Positions 34,829-42,678 of a stretch of DNA of 63,084 nucleotides are shown here, piece after piece. Position numbers and translations under genes: made by a program. The notes beneath the pieces are model-generated. The model worked only from the letters and a program-made list of their open reading frames with translations, searched no databases and was not told the DNA's origin. The stretch is from positions 271-63,354 of the forward strand of contig PLKG01000132.1 of NCBI GenBank assembly GCA_003140595.1, given 5' to 3'. Source of the DNA: Acidimicrobiaceae bacterium. GTDB taxonomy: Bacteria > Actinomycetota > Acidimicrobiia > Acidimicrobiales > Bog-793. The stretch's first letter is position 1; every line of letters starts with the position of its first letter.

Positions 34829-36279
34829 CTACGCGCCCCGAGCTCTGCCGCAGCCCTCTCCAGGAGGCCGGACAACTGTGCCGGGGGGTGCACACCGAGC
34901 ACGACGAGGGCGAGGAGACCGAGGACCATCGATCCCGCCATCCATGGGCTCACTTCGCCCGGCGCGACGCTGTCGGAGGTCGGTGTCAAGAGCGTCTGAC
35001 TGGCGTACCACGAGAGCCCGAAGAAGGCCAAGGTGACCAAGACGATCAGCACGGCCGAAAGTGCGGTCGCACGAGTGGACAGGCCACCCTCGACGATGAG
35101 GAACTCGCTTCTGAATATCCCGAACGGCGGCATGGCCGAAAGGGCAAGGATGGCGAGGAGGAACATCGGGCCGCTTAACGGCAGAGCCCCCACGGCTCCT
35201 TGAATTCGGTCCATGTCCTTGGTGCCGAACTTGCGGATGACATTGCCGGCCCCGAAGAACGCCGTTGACTTCGCCGCCGCGTGAGCGAGCACGTGAAGCA
35301 ACACGCCGACGATCGCGATCGGGGCGGAGAAGCTCATCCCGATGGCGAGAATGCCCATGTGCTCGATGCTCGAATAGCCGAGGAGCCGCTTCAGGTCGCG
35401 TTGGCTGGCCAGGTACAGGGCCGCGAGGACGAGCGAGGCGAGGCCGAAGACGAGAAGCACGTCGCGCGGGAATGCCGGGCCGATCGCCCGGACTGTGACC
35501 TGGTAGAAGCGCAAGATGGCATAGAAGCTCACCGTGAGCAGCGCTCCGGACAACAGGGCCGAGACCGGAGTCGGTGCCTCGGAGTGGGCATCGGGCAGCC
35601 AGGTGTGCACAGGGACAAGGCCCATCTTCGTGCCAAACCCGAGAACGGCGAGACCGAAGGACAGGCGCACGATCTCCGGTGGGAAACGAGGCGCAGCCCC
35701 GAGGAGCCTCGAGTAGAAGAGCTCGTAGGACCCGCCGAGAACCGTGCTCCCTGCGTAGTACATGAACATGGTCGCGAGCAGTGCGATGCCGAGGCCCATG
35801 GAGGCGATGAGGACGTACTTCCACGCGGCCTCGGCGGCGCCGTCGGTGTCCCCGATCGCTACGAGAAGCGCCGAGACGACCGTCGTGACCTCGACGGCAA
35901 CCCACAACAGAGCCAGCCCGTTGACGATCGGTGTCATCGCCATCGCCCAGGCGAACAGATTGAGGCCGGCAAAGAAACGACGCGAGTAGCGAACCTCGGC
36001 CGCACCGCCGCCGGGCTGTATGTACCCGACAGCGAAGACAGCCGTGGCCGCGTACAGGAATGTCACAGCCACGAGGAAGACGACCGAGAGCGCGTCGACG
36101 CGCAGCCATCCCGACAAGGCAGTCGTCACCTCGTGCGAGGGGACCAGCGCCACCGCAAGTCCGAAACTGGCCGCGCCGCTCACGAGCGAGAGTGCCTTTG
36201 CGACGACCAACGGCACTTTGAGACAGGCAAGACTCACCACGAACGGGGCGACCAGGATGGCCACGAGGATGGCGCCCAT
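34825..36279 (-). CDS. hyfF: Ehr complex antiporter-like membrane subunit (HyfF/NuoM-type)
   Basis: A 484-residue membrane protein with about 14 helices of the NuoL/M/N family. LLWVAVEVTTVVSALLVA carries the channel Glu of TM5, GTKMGLVPVHTWLPDAHSEAP is the TM7-TM8 Lys/His signature, and LGYSSIEHMGILAIGM is the TM-His/Glu block. It is a second ion-pumping subunit besides HyfB. Two bases separate it from the HyfE-like gene and its stop overlaps the large-subunit start. Confidence 0.9.
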   Translation of the reverse strand: MGAILVAILVAPFVVSLACLKVPLVVAKALSLVSGAASFGLAVALVPSHEVTTALSGWLRVDALSVVFLVAVTFLYAATAVFAVGYIQPGGGAAEVRYSRRFFAGLNLFAWAMAMTPIVNGLALLWVAVEVTTVVSALLVAIGDTDGAAEAAWKYVLIASMGLGIALLATMFMYYAGSTVLGGSYELFYSRLLGAAPRFPPEIVRLSFGLAVLGFGTKMGLVPVHTWLPDAHSEAPTPVSALLSGALLTVSFYAILRFYQVTVRAIGPAFPRDVLLVFGLASLVLAALYLASQRDLKRLLGYSSIEHMGILAIGMSFSAPIAIVGVLLHVLAHAAAKSTAFFGAGNVIRKFGTKDMDRIQGAVGALPLSGPMFLLAILALSAMPPFGIFRSEFLIVEGGLSTRATALSAVLIVLVTLAFFGLSWYASQTLLTPTSDSVAPGEVSPWMAGSMVLGLLALVVLGVHPPAQLSGLLERAAAELGARR

Positions 36280-36281
36280 CG

Positions 36282-36956
36282 CTAACCACGCAGCCGATCG
36301 AGCGCACGGGTCGACAAGGTGCGCGAGCGCCCCTGATGCACGCGCATCAAAAGGCCGAAGACCACGACCGCCACGAGGAGGTCGAAGAGGAAGGCCACTT
36401 CGACGATGAGTGGAAGCCCCGCCGCAAGAACAAGGCTCGCCACCGACACACCGTTCTCCAACGAGAAGAAGCCGATCGCCTGGGAGACGACGTCGTTACG
36501 GACTATCACGAGCAGGAAGGCGACGAGAATGACGGCCGCCGCGAGGCCGAGGGCCAGGATCGGAAGGGAGTGGGAGTGGACCGGCAACCTCCCCACCACG
36601 AAGACTCCGAAGACGGACAGGACAATCGCCAGCAGCACCATCGTGGCAACCCCGAGCCGGTGGCTGGCGGTGACGTCGACACGTACCTCGCGAACAAGGC
36701 GGAGGATGACCATCGGCACGACGATGACCTTCAAGACGAACGAGAGTCCCATCAGACCGTAGAGCTCACCGATGTGCTGGGTGGCGGCCACAAAGCCGGC
36801 GAGCACGCTCACGCACAACGACTGGAACCCGTAGAGGCGGACCTGCGAACGAGAAAGGGAAGAGCGCAACATCGCGAACTCGCTCAAGAGCACGAGCAGT
36901 GCGATGACATCTGCCGCGTCTGTCAGCGTCGATGGCGACGTCCCGAGCGCGGCCAT
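36282..36956 (-). CDS. hyfE: Ehr complex membrane subunit (HyfE/HycP-like)
   Basis: A 224-residue protein with about seven hydrophobic helices, combining a NuoK-like pattern with extra N-terminal helices as in HyfE. The block AIGFFSLENGVSVASLVLAAG contains the buried Glu typical of NuoK/HyfE. It directly abuts the HyfC-like gene (no gap) and ends in an RRGRS-like basic tail. In mycobacteria the equivalent is HycP (Rv0085). Confidence 0.85.
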   Translation of the reverse strand: MAALGTSPSTLTDAADVIALLVLLSEFAMLRSSLSRSQVRLYGFQSLCVSVLAGFVAATQHIGELYGLMGLSFVLKVIVVPMVILRLVREVRVDVTASHRLGVATMVLLAIVLSVFGVFVVGRLPVHSHSLPILALGLAAAVILVAFLLVIVRNDVVSQAIGFFSLENGVSVASLVLAAGLPLIVEVAFLFDLLVAVVVFGLLMRVHQGRSRTLSTRALDRLRG

Positions 36957-37922
36957 TTACCGGGCTCCCAGGAACAGGACGAGCACGGCGAGGACGGCGA
37001 GCAAGAAGGCCACCGCCATGAACTCTGTGATCTTGAAAAGCCGGAGCTTGGAGAAACTGTTGTCGATGACGGCGAATATCACACCGACGCCCAGTGCCTT
37101 GCCTATGAAGGCCGGGATAGCCAGCAGCACGGCACCCACCTGACGTGAGCCGGCCTCACCCCAGGGCGCCGCGAAGACGTTGATCAAGATCACGTAGAGG
37201 ATCAGCTGCTTCATCGCCGCGCCCCACTTCAACAGCGCCAACGCAGGCCCGGAGTGCTCGAAGGTGCGTGCCTCGTCAATCATCCCGAACTCGAGAGTGC
37301 TCGCATGGGTCTCGACCGGGATGCGGCCCGTGTCGCTCAGCACGACGAGGAAGAACGCCACTGCTGCAAGCAGGTGCGCCGGAGCGATCGCCTGGCCGAG
37401 TGACGAGCGGACAGCAGCCGCCTCGAAGTAGGGCAGGTCGGTTGCGGTCACGAGAGCGACGGTGAAGGTGACAAAGAGGATCGACGGCTGGATGAGCGCC
37501 CCGAAGGTCATTGCTCTGCTGCTGCCCAACTGGGCGTAGGGATCCCCGCTCTCGAGCGCTGCCAGCGCGACTGCGAAGCCCGCTAGGGAGAGTATGAAGC
37601 CTCCGCCCAAGATGTCGCCCATGTAGCCGAGGGGCAGAGGGTATTGAGTGAGGACAGGAATGAGCAGCGGGACCGTGAGATAGCAGGCGAAAGCGACCAC
37701 CGGGCCGGCGAGGAAGACCCAGCTCGCTTCCTCGGGGACAAGCGTCTCCTTGCGGAAGAGCTTTGCTATGTCGTAGTACGGCTGGAGCACCCGAGGGCCG
37801 CGACGGCCTTGAAGACGTGCTCCGAGGTGGGCGATCGCTCCACTGACGAACGGCGCGAAGACAAGGATCGTCAGGTCCTGAAGTACCTGGATCTCGACCG
37901 GGTCCAGCTCCACTCCTGTCAC
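36957..37922 (-). CDS. hyfC: Ehr complex membrane subunit (HyfC/HycD/NuoH-like)
   Basis: A 321-residue NuoH-type protein with eight hydrophobic helices, first gene of the operon. Family blocks are GRRGPRVLQPYYDIAKLFRKE (about 55-75), DTGRIPVETHASTLEFGMIDE and the Glu-rich loop that contacts the peripheral arm. It is the subunit coupling the hydrophilic arm to the antiporter subunits. It starts at GTG 37922. Confidence 0.9.
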   Translation of the reverse strand: MTGVELDPVEIQVLQDLTILVFAPFVSGAIAHLGARLQGRRGPRVLQPYYDIAKLFRKETLVPEEASWVFLAGPVVAFACYLTVPLLIPVLTQYPLPLGYMGDILGGGFILSLAGFAVALAALESGDPYAQLGSSRAMTFGALIQPSILFVTFTVALVTATDLPYFEAAAVRSSLGQAIAPAHLLAAVAFFLVVLSDTGRIPVETHASTLEFGMIDEARTFEHSGPALALLKWGAAMKQLILYVILINVFAAPWGEAGSRQVGAVLLAIPAFIGKALGVGVIFAVIDNSFSKLRLFKITEFMAVAFLLAVLAVLVLFLGAR

Positions 37923-37986
37923 TCACAGCCTCCACGCGTCACCATTACGAGCGCAGAGGCCATCAGCCCTCAGGGCAGTTCGGGCT

Positions 37987-38014
37987 GCACAGCAAGTCCA
38001 AATCCCCGCTGTGC
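37987..38014 (-). other. Hairpin in the Ehr operon leader
   Basis: GCACAGC (37987-37993) and GCTGTGC (38008-38014) form a perfect seven-base stem with a 14-base loop, between the predicted -10 box and the first operon start. It might stabilise the mRNA or regulate it. No known riboswitch class is recognised. Confidence 0.4.
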
Positions 38015-38051
38015 GAAACAGATACCCGCCGGAGCCTCATCCGACCTGGCG

Positions 38052-38057
38052 ATTATA
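38052..38057 (-). promoter_or_regulatory. Consensus -10 box of the Ehr-dynamin operon
   Basis: A perfect TATAAT on the minus strand in an AT-rich spot of the 191-base gap between enolase and hyfC, implying a leader of about 120 bases. No good -35 is seen at the normal distance. A weak CCCCG/CGGGG hairpin at 38084-38100 between this box and enolase may end enolase transcription. Confidence 0.5.
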
Positions 38058-38113
38058 TCTTGAGCGAGCACTCGGCGAGCCGACCCCGCAGGCAACGGGG
38101 GCGGCCGACAGCC

Positions 38114-39376
38114 TCAGCCTGCGAGCCCGTAGGCCAAAGACTCTTCAGCTTCGATCTCGATGAGGCGGTTGTACTTCGCAACCCGCTCTCCACGGGCCGG
38201 TGCACCGGTCTTGATCTGCCCGCACCCCGAGCCGACCACCAGATCGGCGATGAAGGTGTCCTCGGTCTCGCCCGAACGGTGCGACACCATCTGCGCCCAG
38301 CCGGCCTGACGGCACACCGCCATCGCGGCGAGCGTCTCGGTCACACTGCCTATCTGGTTGACCTTGATCAGAGCCGAGTTTCCGGCCCGGCGGCGGATCG
38401 CCTCGGTGATGATCGCCGGGTTGGTGACGAGCAGGTCGTCGCCCACTATCTGCAGGCGCTCACCGAGGCGCTCGGTGAGACGCACCCAACCGTCCCAGTC
38501 GCCTTCGGCCAAGCCGTCTTCCAGGCTCCACACCGGGAAGTTGTCGATGATCGCTTCGTAGCGGCCGATCATGTCGTCGCTCGACAGGCTCTCGCCTGCG
38601 ACGTGGTAAGTGCCGTCGCGGTAGAACTCGCTCGCGGCTGGGTCGAGGGCGATCGCCACGCCTTCACGTCCGGGGACGTAACCGGCCTGGTTGATCGCCT
38701 GAACGATCAGACTGAGCACTTCCTCGGGAACGTCTATCTCCGGGGCGAAGCCGCCCTCGTCTCCGAGCCCGGTCGCGAAGCCCTTGCCGGACAGCAGCTT
38801 GCGCAGCGCGGTGTAGACCTCGGCACCGGCCCGCACCGCTTCGGCCATGGTAGGGGCGCCGATAGGCGCGACCATGAACTCCTGGAAGTCCAGCTTGTTC
38901 GGCGCGTGGACCCCACCATTGAGGACATTGAAGTGCGGGACCGGGAGCCTCGGCGTCACCCCTATGGGGTTGAGGGAGCGCCACAACGGCACACCGGCGG
39001 AAGCGGCGATCGCGCGGGCGGCGGCCATCGACACCCCGACGATGGCGTTGGCGCCCAGCCGAGCCTTGTTCTCGGTGCCGTCGAGCTTGATGAGCGCCCC
39101 GTCGATCTCCGCGAGATCGGCGAAGGTCCGGCCGCTGATGGCCTGGGCGATCTCACCGTTGACGGCTCCGACGGCGCCCAGAACACCCTTGCCGCCGAAG
39201 CGGGCCATGTCGCCGTCACGCAGCTCGACGGCTTCGCGCGAACCGGTCGACGCGCCGGACGGGACTCCTGCGCGCGAGATAGTGCCGTCGCCGAGGGTCA
39301 CCGTCACCGCCAGGGTCGGGTTACCTCTCGAGTCGAGAATCTCCACGGCTTTGACGCCTGCAACAGTTACGCCCAT
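38114..39376 (-). CDS. eno: Enolase
   Basis: A 420-residue glycolytic enzyme interconverting 2-phosphoglycerate and phosphoenolpyruvate. Signatures: EILDSRGNPT near the start, the metal Asp in ALDPAASEF, Glu in LEDGLAEGDW (usually IEDPLAEDDW), Asp in VGDDLLVTN, KVNQIGS and the SHRSGETEDTFIADL loop. The ATG at 39376 has AAGGAG eight bases upstream. It overlaps the end of a radical SAM gene by ten bases, an unusual setting for enolase. Confidence 0.94.
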   Translation of the reverse strand: MGVTVAGVKAVEILDSRGNPTLAVTVTLGDGTISRAGVPSGASTGSREAVELRDGDMARFGGKGVLGAVGAVNGEIAQAISGRTFADLAEIDGALIKLDGTENKARLGANAIVGVSMAAARAIAASAGVPLWRSLNPIGVTPRLPVPHFNVLNGGVHAPNKLDFQEFMVAPIGAPTMAEAVRAGAEVYTALRKLLSGKGFATGLGDEGGFAPEIDVPEEVLSLIVQAINQAGYVPGREGVAIALDPAASEFYRDGTYHVAGESLSSDDMIGRYEAIIDNFPVWSLEDGLAEGDWDGWVRLTERLGERLQIVGDDLLVTNPAIITEAIRRRAGNSALIKVNQIGSVTETLAAMAVCRQAGWAQMVSHRSGETEDTFIADLVVGSGCGQIKTGAPARGERVAKYNRLIEIEAEESLAYGLAG

Positions 39377-40686
39377 CTTCGGCTCTCCTTGAATTCGGAC
39401 TGGTCCCCAAGCGCGCGTGGCGCCCTCACGAGTGTCGCCGACGGGGGAACGTATCGGCAAGCCGGGTCGTCCCCGAGCGGGTCACCGGTGGCCGCGTAGG
39501 CCCGCGCCCTCGACCCGCCGCACTCGTCCGCGTACTCGCACCTGCCGCAGCGGCCGGGGAACTGGGCGCTGCGGATCGCCTGCAGCACCGGATCGTCACG
39601 GTAGATCTGGAGCACACCCCTGTCGCGCACGGTCCCGAGTGAAAGAGGCAGAAAACCGGCCGGGTACACCCGGCCGTCGTGGGCCACGAACACGATGCCC
39701 TTACCGTCACGTGTGCCGGCGGTCGGCGCCAGCACCGGTGAGGTCGGCTCGCCCATCTGTTCACGTAGGCGTGCACGAAGCTCTCGGTAGAGCGGGCCTA
39801 GGGCGAACTCGACCGCCGGGTCGCTGTCCGGCTCTGTCTTTTTGGACCGCCAGTCGCGGACGCGCCGGAAAAAGGGAGCCTCCACGGTCCGTACCGTCAT
39901 CTGGTACCGGGCGGCGTCGACGAGGAAGTGACAGACATCCTCGTACTCGTCGTCGGCGATCTCGGCGACAGCGTTCCCGCGGCCGACGCCGATGAGGAAG
40001 AACACCTCCCAGGTCCTCACCCCGCTGCGGACCAGCAGAGCCGCCAGGTCCGCGAGCTCACCGACGTTCTGTGCCATGACGGCTGAATTGACCTGCACCG
40101 CGAAGCCGTGCTCTTGGAGCAGAGCGATCGCGCGCACCGTCGCGTCAAAGTGGCCGGGGATCTGGCGAACCCGCTCATGTGTCTCGGCAACTGCACCGTC
40201 CAGACTGAGCGATGCGGTCCGGACACCGTTGGCGTACAGCATGGAGAGCTTGGCAGCGTTCAAGCTGGGCGACACCGAAGGCGAGATGGCGACAGGAACA
40301 CCCGCGTGCTGTGCGTACGCGGTCAGCACATCGAGGTCGGGCCTTTGTAGGCAGTCGCCGCCGGTCAGGATCAGGACCGGGACAGGCCGTCCGGCACCCG
40401 CGAGCTCGTCGATGATGGCCTTGCCCTCTTCGGTGCTGAGCTCGTCCGGTGCCGGGTCAGGCTGCGCCACTGCCCGGCAGTGCACGCACGCAAGGGGACA
40501 GGCCTTGGTCGTCTCCCAGAAGACCAGGCGGGGCACTCGATCGAAGGACACAGTCCGACGAACGCGGTCTTCAATCGTTGCGTCTGGTCGAGCTGTCGGA
40601 CCGGTCATCGGATCCCAGTCTGGCATCGGCCGCCGCCCTCCGGGCCCCCGGTTTGCCGCAGCGCGGTCGGGCCGGCTCACGTCCAC
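39367..40686 (-). CDS. Radical SAM/SPASM domain protein
   Basis: Up to 439 residues. The SAM-cluster motif is C63-P-L-A-C67-V-H-C70, followed by LTGGDCLQRPDL; a C-terminal SPASM-like cysteine set (CGRCEYADECGG, and a last Cys in DDPACRY) binds auxiliary FeS. It resembles peptide-modifying and heme-pathway radical SAM enzymes of the MftC/AhbD type. Starts at GTG 40686, with ATGs at 40626 and 40608 as alternatives. Twenty bases after an anSME-like gene and overlapping enolase. Substrate unknown. Confidence 0.83.
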   Translation of the reverse strand: MDVSRPDRAAANRGPGGRRPMPDWDPMTGPTARPDATIEDRVRRTVSFDRVPRLVFWETTKACPLACVHCRAVAQPDPAPDELSTEEGKAIIDELAGAGRPVPVLILTGGDCLQRPDLDVLTAYAQHAGVPVAISPSVSPSLNAAKLSMLYANGVRTASLSLDGAVAETHERVRQIPGHFDATVRAIALLQEHGFAVQVNSAVMAQNVGELADLAALLVRSGVRTWEVFFLIGVGRGNAVAEIADDEYEDVCHFLVDAARYQMTVRTVEAPFFRRVRDWRSKKTEPDSDPAVEFALGPLYRELRARLREQMGEPTSPVLAPTAGTRDGKGIVFVAHDGRVYPAGFLPLSLGTVRDRGVLQIYRDDPVLQAIRSAQFPGRCGRCEYADECGGSRARAYAATGDPLGDDPACRYVPPSATLVRAPRALGDQSEFKESRRWA

Positions 40687-40705
40687 CTTCGTCGGGATCG
40701 TGCGA

Positions 40706-41977
40706 TCACCGCCGTCGGGTCAAAAGGCAACATTGCTTGTACTTCCGAGAGCTTCCGCACGGGCACGGATCGTTGCGACCGGTCACCTGCCATCGCACCC
40801 GGTCCTCGTGCTCGGCCGCTTCGAGCTCTGCGGTGATCTCGAAGATCGGCCTGCCCTGGCGAGCGAGGCTCGCCATGCGCGCGAGGTACGGGAGAATGTG
40901 GCTGTAGAAGCGCTGGTAGCCATCACAGAGGTAGTTGAGACTGGCGTCGCCTTCGGCCCTATTCGAAAAGCGGTCCTTCGGACAACCCCCATGGCACAAA
41001 AAGCCCACGGGACACTCGCGGCATCGGTCAGGCAAGGCGTCGTGCTTGGCCTTGCCGAAGGCGACCTGCCGGGGCGATGTGACCAGATCCGCCAGCCCGT
41101 GGCTTGTCACCTGGCCGAGGCGGTGTGCTGGATCGACGAAGTGGTCGCAGGAGTAGACGCTCCCGTCATGTTCCATGGCGAGGACCTGGCCGCAGGTCTT
41201 GGACATCACGCAGAGGTTTGCCGGCTTGCCCGAGACGACGAGGAAGCACTCGAGGAAATTCTGCACCCCGATGCGCTCGAGGTCGTAGCGGACCCACTCA
41301 TCGAAGACTGTGCAGAGGAACTCCCCCATCGCCTCGGGCGTGACCGAGCGTTCCGACACGCCGCCACCAGGCACCCGCTCCACCACGGGGAGGAATTGCA
41401 CCCACTGCACGTTCTGGTCCAGGAAGAACCGGTAGACCTCCCTCGGGTGAGCCGCCGTCAGGGCGTTCAGCGTGCAGAGCACGTCAGGCTCGATGCCTGC
41501 GGCGCGGAGCAGACGAAGTCCCCTCATCGCTCGCTCGTGGGTGGGCCGGCCATGGCGGTCGGGACGCGAAGCATCGTGCATGGACGCCGGGCCGTCGATG
41601 CTGAGCCCCACCGCGAAGTGCTGCTCGGCCAAGAAGCTGCACCACTGCTCGTCGAGAAGCGTCCCGTTCGTCTGGATGTTGTTGAGACAGCGCCAGCCTG
41701 CCGGCTGGTGCCGCTTCTGGGCCTCCACGACCTGGCGGTAGAACTCGATCCCGGCCAGAGTGGGCTCCCCGCCGTGCCAGCCGAAGTGCACCGTCGGCCC
41801 GGGACTCGCGGCAATGAACGAGGAGATATACGACTCGAGCACCTCCGAGCTCATCCGGAAGTGCTCCCCTCGAGGGAAGAGGCCCGTCTTGGCGAGGTAG
41901 TAGCAGTAGCCGCACTCGAGATTGCAGATCGGCCCGACCGGCTTGGCCATGACGACGAAGGACTCGGACACGCTCAC
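40706..41977 (-). CDS. anSME-like radical SAM enzyme with SEC-C tail
   Basis: 423 residues. C18-x3-C22-x2-C25 (CNLECGYCYY) binds the SAM cluster; GWHGGEPTL and the NIQTNGTLL strand are typical of anaerobic sulfatase-maturating enzymes, which oxidise a Cys/Ser to formylglycine. The SPASM region has cysteines in MSKTCGQV, YSCDHFV and CRECPVGFLCHGGCPKDR. The last 25 residues are a SEC-C zinc motif (NDPCPCGSSRKYKQCC), which is unusual for anSMEs. No sulfatase is in the window. GTG start, transcribed divergently from the MarR gene. Confidence 0.85.
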   Translation of the reverse strand: MSVSESFVVMAKPVGPICNLECGYCYYLAKTGLFPRGEHFRMSSEVLESYISSFIAASPGPTVHFGWHGGEPTLAGIEFYRQVVEAQKRHQPAGWRCLNNIQTNGTLLDEQWCSFLAEQHFAVGLSIDGPASMHDASRPDRHGRPTHERAMRGLRLLRAAGIEPDVLCTLNALTAAHPREVYRFFLDQNVQWVQFLPVVERVPGGGVSERSVTPEAMGEFLCTVFDEWVRYDLERIGVQNFLECFLVVSGKPANLCVMSKTCGQVLAMEHDGSVYSCDHFVDPAHRLGQVTSHGLADLVTSPRQVAFGKAKHDALPDRCRECPVGFLCHGGCPKDRFSNRAEGDASLNYLCDGYQRFYSHILPYLARMASLARQGRPIFEITAELEAAEHEDRVRWQVTGRNDPCPCGSSRKYKQCCLLTRRR

Positions 41978-42063
41978 CGGCCCACGGGCGGTCTCCCGCC
42001 GGCGATCGAGGTGGCGGCACAGAGTCGCCGCGGGCTCTCAGGTTTCGATCGGTGCTGCCGATA

Positions 42064-42069
42064 TATAGT
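42064..42069 (+). promoter_or_regulatory. -10 box of the MarR-exporter operon
   Basis: TATAGT stands next to the palindrome at 42069-42084 in an AT-rich patch (42059-42090). The same patch read in reverse gives AT-rich -10-like sequence for the divergent radical SAM operon. Spacing to the MarR start is about 100 bases. Confidence 0.45.
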
Positions 42070-42084
42070 AATGTCGGCACATTA
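42069..42084. promoter_or_regulatory. MarR-type operator palindrome
   Basis: TAATGT and ACATTA form perfect six-base arms around CGGC, overlapping the -10 region between the divergent radical SAM and MarR-exporter operons. Such spaced TA-rich palindromes are typical MarR sites. Likely bound by the product of the gene starting at 42169. Confidence 0.65.
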
Positions 42085-42168
42085 GCTAGGAACCGGTGGT
42101 CCGGCCAGCCATATGGCCGACCTAGTAGCTCCGGCAGCTCGGCGGTTCAGGAAAGGGACATCTGTGCG

Positions 42169-42678
42169 ATGAGCGAGGTGACCAGCGCAAGGGATGATTC
42201 GAGCGCTCCGCACCTGCTGGCGGCCCGCCTGCGACTTTCGATGGTCCGCCTGTCCCGCCAGCTGCGCCGGATGGACCCGTCCGAGCTCACCATCGCCCAG
42301 TTCTCCGCTCTGGCCACCGTGGTTCGAAACGGTCCGCTCGGTATCGGCCACCTCGCCGAGATCGAGGGCCTGCCTTCGCCGTCGGCCACCCGGCTCGCCG
42401 ACAAGCTGGAGATCGCAGGCCTCGTCGCCCGCCGCATGAACCCCGCCGACCGCCGTGGAGTGCAGCTCGTAGCCACCCCCAAAGGCTCCGAACTGCTCGA
42501 GCGGCGCGCCCAGATCGGCAATGCCTGGCTTGCTGGGCACCTGAGCGCTCTCGGCAAGGCCGACAGGCTGGCCGTGGAACGAACCGTGACCGTGCTCGAG
42601 TCGTTCGCGACCGAGCGCCCAGGGGAGACCTTGACGGCGGCAGGGGACCGCCACGAATCAAAGGAGATCTTGAGATGA
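42169..42678 (+). CDS. MarR family transcriptional regulator
   Basis: A 169-residue winged-helix repressor. LTIAQFSALATVVRNGPLGIG (dimer/early helices), LPSPSATRLADKLEIAGLV (recognition helix) and RRMNPADRRGVQLVAT (wing with the DxR core) are clear. The ATG at 42169 is chosen because GGAAAGGGA precedes it; the open frame extends farther upstream without support. Its stop overlaps the exporter start (ATGA). Family members release DNA on binding phenolic or lipophilic ligands. Confidence 0.88.
   Translation: MSEVTSARDDSSAPHLLAARLRLSMVRLSRQLRRMDPSELTIAQFSALATVVRNGPLGIGHLAEIEGLPSPSATRLADKLEIAGLVARRMNPADRRGVQLVATPKGSELLERRAQIGNAWLAGHLSALGKADRLAVERTVTVLESFATERPGETLTAAGDRHESKEILR

Noticed and set aside
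34829..36307. 492-codon minus-strand frame beside HyfF
   Set aside because: Out-of-frame shadow of the HyfF-like gene; Arg-rich with no membrane helices.
30469..37922. Formate hydrogenlyase or [NiFe] hydrogenase operon
   Set aside because: Both cysteine pairs of the large subunit and all proximal-cluster cysteines of the small subunit are missing, and no maturation (hyp) or formate dehydrogenase genes are present.
39992..42085. 697-codon plus-strand open frame
   Set aside because: Antisense to both radical SAM genes, whose cysteine motifs are intact.
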